Source of the DNA: Kribbella amoyensis
Lineage (GTDB): Bacteria; Actinomycetota; Actinomycetes; Propionibacteriales; Kribbellaceae
DNA: 64,000 bases
Assembly (NCBI RefSeq): GCF_007828865.1
Contig: NZ_VIVK01000001.1
Coordinates: forward strand, 310,001 to 374,000
Direction of reading: 5' to 3'
Shown in pieces: positions 8,314 to 15,849 of this stretch. Numbering within the stretch: position 1 is the stretch's first letter; every line of letters begins with the position of its first letter. Under the pieces are notes generated by a model that made no database searches, was not told the DNA's origin, and saw only the letters and a program-made list of their open reading frames with translations. Position numbers and translations under genes: made by a program.

Positions 8314-10365
8314 ATGTTCGGCCTCCGGGTATGCGCCAGCCTCGTCGCCGGCGTCGCGCTGTCCCTGCCTGTCGCTGCTGTCCCCGCCGAAGCACCTACT
8401 GAGCCGGCCTCCGTCGTCACCGCGCCGGTCGTGGTGGTCGGGATCGCCGGCCTGACCTGGGACAACCTGACCCCCGAGGGCGCGCCGACGCTCTGGCGGA
8501 TGCTCGACGACGGCGCCGATGCGGCGGCGATGACGGTACGCAGTGTGCACTCCCCGCCTTGCCCGCTCGACGGCTGGCTCTCGCTCTCGGCGGGCCGGGC
8601 GGCCACGGACCCGCAACCTCACCGGGACCGCGACTGTACGGCGCTCCCGTCGGTGACCGGCGGCGTCGTCGACGGCTGGGACGGCCTGGTCACGGCGCAG
8701 CGCGCGTCGGTGTTCGACCCAGATCTCGGCCTGCTCGGCTCGACCCTTGCTACCGGCAACGTCTGCGCGACGGCCGTCGGACCGGGCGCCGCGCTCGCGC
8801 TGGCCGATCGGCAGGGCCGGGTCACGCGGTACCACCCGGACCTGTCCGGCGCGCGCTGGGACTGCCCGGTGACCGTGATCGACGCCGGGGTCCTGGATCG
8901 GCGCAACGACCCGGGCAAGGCCTTGCGCCAAGCCGACGAGACGGTCCGCCAGGTTCTCGAGCGGATGCCCGCCGACGCCACCGTCGTCGTCCTCGGGGTC
9001 TCCCAGCCGCTGCGTTCCACCCTGGCGATGGGGGCGGCTGTGGTCGCCGGACCGCAGACGGGCAACCAGTACCTGACCGCGCAGTCGACCCGATGGCAGG
9101 GAATCGTCCGGCTCCTCGACATCCCCACCACGCTGCTCGCCGCGGTCGGCGTCGACGAACCCAACCACTTCACCGGCGCGCCGCTGGTCGCCGGCGGAGA
9201 ACGGCCGGCCGCGGACCGGACCGCGCGCAAACTCGACGACATCACCCAGCGAGACCGGGATCTCCGCCGCAGCGCGGGCCCGTTCATCAACGGTCTTGCG
9301 GCGGCCGCTGTCCTGGCGATCGGCCTGCTGGCGCTGCGGCAGCGTTCCCGAATGGCCGGGTTCACCCTGCTCGTACTCGCCGCGCTGCCGCTGTGTGCCT
9401 ATCTGGTCCGCCTGATCCAGTGGTGGCGCTGGCCGGCGCCGTTGGCCGCGTTGTGGCTCGGGATGATCCTCGGCGCGGTCGCGCTGGCTCTGGCCCTCCG
9501 CCGACTACCGATACCGGCCAGGGTGACCGTCCTGTCGGGAGTCACCGTCGGCGTTCTCGCCCTCGACGCGATCACTGGCACGATCCTGCACCACGGCAGT
9601 CCGCTCGGGCCGTCCCCGTTGTCGGGCGGCCGGTACTACGGATTCGGCAACACCACGTTCGTCGTCTTCGCCGTGCATGCCGTGATCTTCGCGGCCGGGC
9701 TGGCCGGCTGGCTGCGAACCCGGCGCGGCCCTCTCCTGGCGGTCGGCGCCGTCGCGGTGATCGGGCTGGTCACGGTCCTCGTGGACGCCTGGCCGACGTG
9801 GGGCGCGGACGTCGGTGGCGGCTTCGCGATCGTCCCGGCGTTCGTGCTGCTCGGGCTGGACGTGCTCGGCCGCCGGATCGGGATCGGCCGGATCCTGCTG
9901 ACCGGCGTCGCCGCGGTCGCCGCGGTCGCGCTGATCAGCGTCCTCGACTGGCTCCGCCCGGCGGCCTCCCGATCCCACGCCGGCCGGTTCGTCGAGGATC
10001 TCCTGCACGGCGACGGTACAGAGGTGATCACCCGCAAGGCCGGCTACGCGGTGAGCTCGTTGTCCGCGGGTGTCCACCTGTGGCTGGTGGGTGCCCTCCT
10101 GCTGTACCTGATCGCGGTGGTCGTGGCACGGCGGCAGCTCGCGCCGGCGTGGTTCGAACGGGCTGTGACCCACTGGCCACCGCTCTGGGGTTGTTATGTC
10201 GGCGTGGTGACGATCGCCGCGGTCGGCTCCGCCGCCAACGACTACGGCCTTCGCGTCGCTCTCCTGACCATCGCCGTCGCCGGCCCTCCGCTCGCCTTGC
10301 TCACGACGAAACCCAGTGAAATCGGCGACAGAAAAGCGGCAGATGCGCGGCAGGGCGCCCTGTGA
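8314..10365 (+). CDS. Membrane protein with alkaline-phosphatase-like extracellular domain
   Basis: A 683-residue protein. It begins with a signal-like segment (residues 1-28). About 30-320 resembles an alkaline-phosphatase or phosphodiesterase fold: VVVVGIAGLTWDNL at the N terminus, SLSAGRAATD in the place of the substrate loop, VVVLGVSQPL, and a late IPTTLLAAVGV. From about 330 to 660 there are some ten membrane segments, with the motif GGRYYGFGNTTF near 440 and WPTWGADVGGGFAIVPAF near 490. The usual metal ligands of the superfamily are not obvious. Such proteins are widespread in actinobacteria with no assigned role; a function in cell-envelope lipid or polymer modification is possible. 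The ATG at 8314 is chosen because a signal sequence follows; the frame is open much further upstream, inside the phosphatase gene. Confidence 0.6.
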   Translation: MFGLRVCASLVAGVALSLPVAAVPAEAPTEPASVVTAPVVVVGIAGLTWDNLTPEGAPTLWRMLDDGADAAAMTVRSVHSPPCPLDGWLSLSAGRAATDPQPHRDRDCTALPSVTGGVVDGWDGLVTAQRASVFDPDLGLLGSTLATGNVCATAVGPGAALALADRQGRVTRYHPDLSGARWDCPVTVIDAGVLDRRNDPGKALRQADETVRQVLERMPADATVVVLGVSQPLRSTLAMGAAVVAGPQTGNQYLTAQSTRWQGIVRLLDIPTTLLAAVGVDEPNHFTGAPLVAGGERPAADRTARKLDDITQRDRDLRRSAGPFINGLAAAAVLAIGLLALRQRSRMAGFTLLVLAALPLCAYLVRLIQWWRWPAPLAALWLGMILGAVALALALRRLPIPARVTVLSGVTVGVLALDAITGTILHHGSPLGPSPLSGGRYYGFGNTTFVVFAVHAVIFAAGLAGWLRTRRGPLLAVGAVAVIGLVTVLVDAWPTWGADVGGGFAIVPAFVLLGLDVLGRRIGIGRILLTGVAAVAAVALISVLDWLRPAASRSHAGRFVEDLLHGDGTEVITRKAGYAVSSLSAGVHLWLVGALLLYLIAVVVARRQLAPAWFERAVTHWPPLWGCYVGVVTIAAVGSAANDYGLRVALLTIAVAGPPLALLTTKPSEIGDRKAADARQGAL

Positions 10366-10384
10366 GGCTTGGACGCAAAGCCTC
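10364..10384 (+). terminator. Hairpin after the membrane-protein gene
   Basis: GAGGCTT and AAGCCTC arms of 7 bp enclose a 7-nt loop, starting inside the stop codon of the upstream gene and ending 18 bp before the next ATG. No T-run follows. It may end the upstream transcript or be part of the leader of the small secreted protein gene. Confidence 0.35.
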
Positions 10385-10402
10385 CTCAGGAAAGGGAACG
10401 TG

Positions 10403-10795
10403 ATGCGTAAGATCATGGCCGCTATCGCCGTCGCCGCCCTCGGAACGGCGGGCACGGTCGCGGCCGTCGCCACGGCGCCGTCGGCCCAGGCGGCCACCGG
10501 TTACAACCGCTGTCCGGCCGGCTACTACTGCATGTTCTCCGGCTACAACGGCACCGGCACCATCGCCTACTTCAAGCTGCAGTCGCCGAACCTGAAGTTG
10601 CAGGGCATCGACAACGCCAGCCGCTCGGAGTGGAACCGGTCCGGCAAGCTCGTGACGCTGTATGTCGACTACAACTACAACGACGGCTGGGGCTCGGGCG
10701 GTCACGCCTGCAGCGTGTCGGGCGCCAAGGGGAACTACGCCAGCCGCTGGCAGGCGAAGTTCAGCTCGCTGAAGGTCGGCACGTACAGCTGCTGA
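10403..10795 (+). CDS. Secreted peptidase-inhibitor I36 / crystallin-like protein
   Basis: A 130-residue exported protein with a clear Sec signal (MRKIM start, hydrophobic core, cleavage after AQA near residue 30). The mature part contains four cysteines and the pattern CPAGYYCMFSGYNGTG, then spaced aromatic residues (YVDYNYND) and a C-terminal cysteine, as in the peptidase inhibitor I36 family with its beta/gamma-crystallin fold (the SMI metalloprotease inhibitor of Streptomyces is the reference). It could inhibit an extracellular metalloprotease or bind calcium or cell wall. The start is supported by a purine-rich stretch (AGGAAAGGGAA) just upstream. Confidence 0.75.
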   Translation: MRKIMAAIAVAALGTAGTVAAVATAPSAQAATGYNRCPAGYYCMFSGYNGTGTIAYFKLQSPNLKLQGIDNASRSEWNRSGKLVTLYVDYNYNDGWGSGGHACSVSGAKGNYASRWQAKFSSLKVGTYSC

Positions 10796-10955
10796 CCGGC
10801 CGACTGACGGCGGTGCGCCCCCGGTGGACGGGTCCGGTCCAGCTCATGGTCGGCCTCACTCCGCCGGGGGATCCTCATGTCACCGCCCGAATCTACGCTC
10901 GGGAGTGCGGGACCGAGATCCGATCCGCAACGGACCGAAGAGCAAGGAGTCGACG

Positions 10956-11498
10956 GTGCGAGCCGTGACGCTGCAGGAAACACCCCGGCGCTGGCCGGCC
11001 TATGTCATTGCCGTCGGCATCGGACTCTTCTGCGTCGTCGTGCTGGCGATCGCCGGCGGTGAGCAACTGCTGACGGACAAGCCGATGACCAGCGACGGCT
11101 TGGTCGCCATCGGAGCGACCGTGCTGAGGATCGGGACCATTGCGCTCGCCCTGGCCGCGGTCACCAAGTGGGACCGCATCCTTCCCGCCCGGCTCATGTC
11201 GATGGCGTTGTGGGCCGTCGCGCTCGGACAGCTGGCCTATCCGGCCGCGGAGACGGTCGTCAAGGCGGCGATCCTGCTCGACCTGATGGAGCCGGTGAAC
11301 AAGGGCATCAGCAACATGTCGGCCGTCGGCTGGTTCAACTTCGGCGCGGCCTGGCTGGTCTGGGGTGTCCCCGGCTGCCTGTTCACCCTGCTCGCCCTCG
11401 ACCACCGCCGCCGGCACCAGCTCTCCTGGGTCTGGGCTCCCCTCGGCGCCGTCGGTGGCCTGGTCGCCCTCGGGGCCCTGGGCTTCCTGATCAGCTGA
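10956..11498 (+). CDS. Hypothetical four-helix membrane protein
   Basis: A 180-residue membrane protein of unknown role. Four hydrophobic segments are visible: about residues 16-36 (YVIAVGIGLFCVVVLAIAG), 46-66, 78-98, and near the C terminus two closely spaced ones (FGAAWLVWGVPGCLFTLLAL and WAPLGAVGGLVALGALGF). The GTG start at 10956 has AAGGAG upstream; earlier in-frame codons have low-complexity sequence. It lies alone between the I36 gene and the converging sugar permeases. I recognise no domain. Confidence 0.6.
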   Translation: MRAVTLQETPRRWPAYVIAVGIGLFCVVVLAIAGGEQLLTDKPMTSDGLVAIGATVLRIGTIALALAAVTKWDRILPARLMSMALWAVALGQLAYPAAETVVKAAILLDLMEPVNKGISNMSAVGWFNFGAAWLVWGVPGCLFTLLALDHRRRHQLSWVWAPLGAVGGLVALGALGFLIS

Positions 11499-11507
11499 GG
11501 CCGGAGA

Positions 11508-11524
11508 CCGTCAGCCTTTGACGG
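11508..11524. terminator. Hairpin between convergent genes
   Basis: CCGTCA and TGACGG (6-bp arms, loop GCCTT) lie in the 12-bp gap between the membrane protein and the convergent permease gene and overlap the permease stop codon. It could serve both strands. Confidence 0.4.
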
Positions 11525-12371
11525 CTCCGCCCATGCTGTTCAGGATCCGCTTCTGCAGCAGGAGAAACACCACCACGACCGGGATCAGCGAGAGCACCGT
11601 ACCGGCGGCAAGACCGCGGACATCGGTGCCGCTGACCCCGCTCAGGTAGGCGATACCGAGCGCGATCGGGAACTTGGACTGACTCGTCAACGTGACCAGC
11701 GGCCAGATGAAGCTGTTCCAGACCGAGACGAACCCGAGGATCGCGAGCACCGCCAGGGTCGGGGCGACGATCGGGACCGCGATCCGCCAGAAGATCGCGA
11801 ACTCGTTCGCCCCGTCCACCCGGGCCGCCTCCACGATCTCGTCCGGGATCTGCGAGAACGCCTGCCGGAGCAGGAAGATGCCGAGCGACGACAGGATCGC
11901 GGGCAGGATGACGGAGGCGAACGTGTCGGTCAGTCCGAGCTGGCCCATCACCAGGTACCGCGGGATCAGCATCAGCTCGCCCGGCAGGAACATGATCGAC
12001 AGGAACAGCAGGAAGAACAGGCCGCGGCCGCGGAACGCGATCCGGGCCAGCGGGTACGCCGTCAGCGCCGACACGACCAGGTACACCGGGACCGTGATGC
12101 CGACGTAGATCACCGAGTTCAGCAGGAACCGCGCGTACGGGATCGCGGTCCAGGCCTCCCGGAACCAGTCCAGTACCGGCGGCCGCGGGATCAGGTCCGG
12201 CGGGAAGCCGAAGACGTCCTGGGTGGCCGGTTTGACCGCCGAACTGACCAGGATCAGGAACGGGCCGATGAACAACGCGGCGACCGCGATCAGCAGCAGG
12301 TAGAACGCGATCCGCCGGACCGTCCGCCGATCGAGCCGTGGCGACCGCCGGTACAGCCGGCGCGCCGCCAT
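11511..12371 (-). CDS. Sugar ABC transporter permease (MalG type)
   Basis: Inner-membrane subunit of a CUT1 carbohydrate importer, 286 residues with six helices. The ATPase-docking EAA loop is intact: EIVEAARVDGANEFAIFWRI, in the usual place between helices 4 and 5. The C terminus ILNSMGGAVKG is typical for MalG-like subunits. The start codon shares one base with the stop codon of the upstream permease gene, so the two are translationally coupled. It works with the permease at 12371 and the binding lipoprotein encoded divergently at 13472; the substrate is probably an oligosaccharide released by the heparinase-like enzyme of that operon. No ATPase gene is present. Confidence 0.9.
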   Translation of the reverse strand: MAARRLYRRSPRLDRRTVRRIAFYLLLIAVAALFIGPFLILVSSAVKPATQDVFGFPPDLIPRPPVLDWFREAWTAIPYARFLLNSVIYVGITVPVYLVVSALTAYPLARIAFRGRGLFFLLFLSIMFLPGELMLIPRYLVMGQLGLTDTFASVILPAILSSLGIFLLRQAFSQIPDEIVEAARVDGANEFAIFWRIAVPIVAPTLAVLAILGFVSVWNSFIWPLVTLTSQSKFPIALGIAYLSGVSGTDVRGLAAGTVLSLIPVVVVFLLLQKRILNSMGGAVKG

Positions 12372-13294
12372 CACGCGTCCTTCCGGCGGGTGATGGCCAG
12401 GTTGACGAGGGCGAGGACGATCATGATCGCCCACAGCACCAGCCCTACCGAACTCGCGTAGCCCATGTCGTAGTCCTCGAAGGCTTTCGACCAGATGTAG
12501 TAGCCGAGGGTGAGGGTGGAGTCGAGCGGACCGCCCCTGGTCAGTACGTAGACAGATTCGAACGCGCGCATCGCCTCGAGCATGCTGAGGATCAGGGTGA
12601 CCGCGAAGGTCGGCCGCAGGGCCGGCACGATCACGTGCCAGAGCCGTTGCCACCGGTTCGCCCCGTCGATCTCGGCCGCTTCCACGTGCTCGGCCGGGAC
12701 CGCCTGCAGGCCGGCCAGGTAGATCATCATGAAAAGGCCGGCGTTCTTCCACGCCTCCAGCAGCACAACCGTCGGCAGCGCCCAGTGCCGGTCGAAGAGG
12801 AAGTCGATCGGACCGAGCCCGGCCAGCTGGAGCAGCCAGTTGACGACGCCCTCGCGGTTGAACACGTACTTCCAGGCGACCGCGACCGCCACCATCGACG
12901 TGATGACGGGCAGGTAGTACAGCATCCGGAACGCCTGGATCGCGCGCAGCTTGACGTTCACCAGCAGGGCCAGGAACAGCGGGGCGACCACGGTCAGCGG
13001 CAGGAACATCACCACGAACAGCAGTGAGTTGCGCAGCGCGATCCAGGCCCGCGGGTCGTGCACCAGCCGGGTGAAGTTGTCCAGGCCGGACCAGCGGATC
13101 GGGTTCACGATGTCGTAGTCGGAGAAGGCGAGCTGGATCGCGATCACCGCCGGCCAGGCGAACATCCCCGCGTACAGCAGCAGTCCGGGCACCAGGAAGA
13201 GGTACGGCGTGTACCAGCGCTGGCCGACCACGCGGCCCTTGAGACTCCCCCTGCCAGCGACAGCCACCCGGGACTCCCTCGCGTCTGAAACCAT
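12371..13294 (-). CDS. Sugar ABC transporter permease (MalF type)
   Basis: First permease subunit of the CUT1 importer, 307 residues with six helices after a short cytoplasmic N terminus. The EAA loop is EHVEAAEIDGANRWQRLWHV. WYTPYLFLVPGLLLYAGMFA marks helix 1. I prefer ATG 13294; a TTG at 13309 would add five residues and neither has a strong ribosome site. The gene is divergent from the binding lipoprotein gene, with 177 bp between them, an arrangement different from the usual single operon. The last base of its stop codon is the first base of the next start. Confidence 0.9.
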   Translation of the reverse strand: MVSDARESRVAVAGRGSLKGRVVGQRWYTPYLFLVPGLLLYAGMFAWPAVIAIQLAFSDYDIVNPIRWSGLDNFTRLVHDPRAWIALRNSLLFVVMFLPLTVVAPLFLALLVNVKLRAIQAFRMLYYLPVITSMVAVAVAWKYVFNREGVVNWLLQLAGLGPIDFLFDRHWALPTVVLLEAWKNAGLFMMIYLAGLQAVPAEHVEAAEIDGANRWQRLWHVIVPALRPTFAVTLILSMLEAMRAFESVYVLTRGGPLDSTLTLGYYIWSKAFEDYDMGYASSVGLVLWAIMIVLALVNLAITRRKDA

Positions 13295-13424
13295 GATTAC
13301 GGATTTCAACTGCCGGAGATCGTAGCCCAGAAGGTAGGCGACGGCTAGCGATAACTGCTGGGATTACCTGAAAGATCATCGCAGGCTTCCCGTTGACTCC
13401 GACGACCGATCTGGTCGAGCATGA

Positions 13425-13448
13425 TGTCTGGAAACAGTGTTTAGGACA
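13425..13448 (+). promoter_or_regulatory. Imperfect dyad upstream of the binding-protein gene
   Basis: TGTC and GACA frame an inner perfect palindrome AAACA-G-TGTTT (13432-13442); one arm has an extra base. It lies 24 bp before the ATG of the lipoprotein gene and within the divergent regulatory region, so it is a candidate operator, perhaps for the regulator encoded at 19603. A TTGACT word at 13393-13398 could be a -35 box, but the matching -10 is unclear. Confidence 0.4.
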
Positions 13449-13471
13449 TTCCATTCTGCAAGGAGTTGGCA

Positions 13472-14797
13472 ATGGCGCGACGCACACGGTCCCTGTTACG
13501 GGGGCGGCTTGTCCCGGCCCTCGCCCTGGCCCTCGGGCTGTCCCTGACGCTCGGTGCGTGTGTGTCCGGCAGTCCGGCCACCGGTGACGCGCCGGAGCAG
13601 TCGGGCGAGGCGTACTCCGGCGAGGTCGAGTGGTGGACGATCAACCTGCAGAAGAACTACGGGCCGGACATCCAGCGCTGGATCGACGCCTACGAGAAGG
13701 AGCACCCGGACGTCACCATCAAGTGGGTGGACGTGCCGGGCCAGGACATCAACACCAAACTGCTGGCCGCCCTGGCCGGCGGCAACGTGCCGGACGCGGT
13801 GAACATCACCTCCGCCACCACCCGGCTGTTCGCCGGCTCGATGGCCGACCTGAACTCCTTGTTCAGCAAGGAGGAGCTGGCCGACTACGCACCGAACCTC
13901 GCCGAACCGCTGGTGGCCGACGGCAAGCGGGTCGGCATCCCCTGGTACAACGGCGGGACCTCGCTCGGCTTCTACAACAAGGACCTGCTGGCCAAGGCCG
14001 GCTTCGACCCGGCCAAGCCGCCGAAGACGTACGACGACGCCCTCGCGCTGGCCACGGCGTACCACAAGGCGAGCGGGAAGTCGGCCACCAACTTCATGGC
14101 CTACTCCAACGTCGTCCAGGCCAACGGCATCGCGCTGCTGTCGCCGGACAAGCAGAAGGCCGCGTTCAACACCCCCGAGACGCTCGCGCTGGTGGAGAAG
14201 TTCAAGCCGCTGTTCGACTCCGGCGTGATCGCGCCGGGCAGTCTGGGCGCCAACCAGCGTGAGCTGCCGCAGTCGCTGGAGAACCGGCAGATCGCGTTCA
14301 ACCCGGTGGCCGTGTCCAGCACGCTGCTGAACATCGAGAAGAACTCGCCGGCCGTCTACGGCTCGATCGTCGTCGGTCCGCCGGTCACCGGCGCGGACGG
14401 CAAGTACTACATGCCCGGCCAGCAGATCTTCACGATCCCGGCCAAGTCGGACAACCAGGCCGCCGCGGCCGCGTGGCTCAAGTACGTCACCGCGGCCGAG
14501 CAGCAGCTCGCGCTGTGCAAGCTGGTGCCGATCTACCCGTCGTCCTTGAAGGCCCTGGCCGACCCGTTCTTCACCGACATCGCCGGCAACAGCCAGGCCG
14601 ACCAGGCCCGCAAGGTGTTGCTCGACACGTTCAAGGACGCCGTGGACGCGTCCCTCGGGTCCGGCAACGACGACCAGCTGCGGAAGCTGTTCGACGACCA
14701 GATCCGCGCGTACATGTCCGGGACCACCTCGGCCAAGGGCGCCCTGGACGCCGCCGAGAAGGCGTGGAACGAATCCCTTGCGAAGGGCAACCGATGA
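13472..14797 (+). CDS. Sugar-binding lipoprotein of ABC transporter
   Basis: Extracellular, lipid-anchored sugar-binding protein (family 1, MalE/UgpB-like), 441 residues. The signal peptide ends in the lipobox LGAC (Cys near residue 30). The mature protein starts with the strand VEWWTINLQ and contains the typical hinge region IPWYNGGTSLGFYNKDLL. AAGGAG at 13460-13465 supports ATG 13472 over the TTG two codons upstream. It is the first gene of an operon in which each gene overlaps or nearly touches the next, and it pairs with the divergent permeases at 11511-13294. The substrate is unknown; the downstream heparinase-like and oxidoreductase genes suggest an oligosaccharide that contains uronic acid or amino sugar. 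Confidence 0.9.
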   Translation: MARRTRSLLRGRLVPALALALGLSLTLGACVSGSPATGDAPEQSGEAYSGEVEWWTINLQKNYGPDIQRWIDAYEKEHPDVTIKWVDVPGQDINTKLLAALAGGNVPDAVNITSATTRLFAGSMADLNSLFSKEELADYAPNLAEPLVADGKRVGIPWYNGGTSLGFYNKDLLAKAGFDPAKPPKTYDDALALATAYHKASGKSATNFMAYSNVVQANGIALLSPDKQKAAFNTPETLALVEKFKPLFDSGVIAPGSLGANQRELPQSLENRQIAFNPVAVSSTLLNIEKNSPAVYGSIVVGPPVTGADGKYYMPGQQIFTIPAKSDNQAAAAAWLKYVTAAEQQLALCKLVPIYPSSLKALADPFFTDIAGNSQADQARKVLLDTFKDAVDASLGSGNDDQLRKLFDDQIRAYMSGTTSAKGALDAAEKAWNESLAKGNR

Positions 14798-15849
14798 GTG
14801 ACGTGCTCCGGATCGGCATCGTCGGCGCCGGGATCATGGGCCGCGGCAACGCGCTGTCCCTGTCCGGGCTGGCCGAGGTCGAGATCACGGCCGTCACCAG
14901 CCGCTCGGCCGACGGTGCCGAGCGGCTGGCGGAGGAGATCCAGGGCCGCGGCGCACCCCGGCCGGCGATCCATCCGGACCTCGACGCGCTGCTGGCGGAC
15001 GAATCCGTGGACGCCGTCGTCCTCACCACGCCGGACCACCTGCACGGCGAGATGATGGTGCGCGCGGCCGAAGCCGGTAAGCACCTGCTGGTCGAGAAGC
15101 CGTTGACCACTTCGGTCGCCGAGGCGGACGCCGCGGTCAAGGCGGTCCGCGAGAACGACGTCGTCGCGATGTGCCTGTTCAACCATCGCTGGGTACCCGC
15201 CTACGCGCAGGCCCACCAGTTGCTCGCGGACCTCGGCGACGCGGCGGTGGCGTACGCGCGCAAGGACGACACCCTCTTCGTCCCGACCGAGATGCTGTCC
15301 TGGGCCGACCGGACGACGTGCGCCTGGTTCCTGTCCAGTCACGACATCGACCTGGTCTCCTGGCTGCTGCGCGACCAGGTACGCCGGGTCTACGCGACCG
15401 CGCGGTGGGGCAAGCTGCGGTCGCTCGGCATCGACACCCCGGACGCGATCCAGATCCAGGCCGAGTACTCCCGGGGCGCGGTGGCGACGTTCGAGTCGGC
15501 CTGGATCTACCCGAACACGTTCCCGACCACGGTCGACTCGTACGTTTCCGTGGTCACCGACAACGGTGTCGTCCAGCTGGACCGGCAGAAGGAGAGCGTC
15601 GTCGTGGCGACGCCGGACAGCTACACGTACCCGCGGAACATGCTGCAACGCGTCCTGCACGGCATCCCGGCCGGGGCGTACGCCGACGCGATCGCGCACT
15701 GGGTCAGCTGCTGCCGCACCGGTACGCAGCCGCTCATCACCATCGAGAGCAGCCGGAACGTGACGGCCGTCCTCGAGGCCGCGCACACCTCGATCGAGAC
15801 CCGGCAGCCCGTCGACGTCTCCATGCTCGCCGACCCGGGGAACGGATGA
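14794..15849 (+). CDS. Gfo/Idh/MocA-family sugar oxidoreductase
   Basis: NAD(P)-dependent oxidoreductase acting on a sugar or cyclitol, 351 residues, cytoplasmic. The Rossmann fold opens with IGIVGAGIMGRGNAL (7-21); the family signature EKPL is at 101-104 and provides the catalytic lysine (102). A later SSHDIDL near residue 188 carries the active-site D and H region. ATG 14794 overlaps the stop of the binding-protein gene (ATGA). Family members oxidise or epimerise sugar hydroxyls, so this enzyme would process the imported product before or after cleavage by the next gene product. Substrate specificity is not readable from the sequence. Confidence 0.88.
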   Translation: MSDVLRIGIVGAGIMGRGNALSLSGLAEVEITAVTSRSADGAERLAEEIQGRGAPRPAIHPDLDALLADESVDAVVLTTPDHLHGEMMVRAAEAGKHLLVEKPLTTSVAEADAAVKAVRENDVVAMCLFNHRWVPAYAQAHQLLADLGDAAVAYARKDDTLFVPTEMLSWADRTTCAWFLSSHDIDLVSWLLRDQVRRVYATARWGKLRSLGIDTPDAIQIQAEYSRGAVATFESAWIYPNTFPTTVDSYVSVVTDNGVVQLDRQKESVVVATPDSYTYPRNMLQRVLHGIPAGAYADAIAHWVSCCRTGTQPLITIESSRNVTAVLEAAHTSIETRQPVDVSMLADPGNG

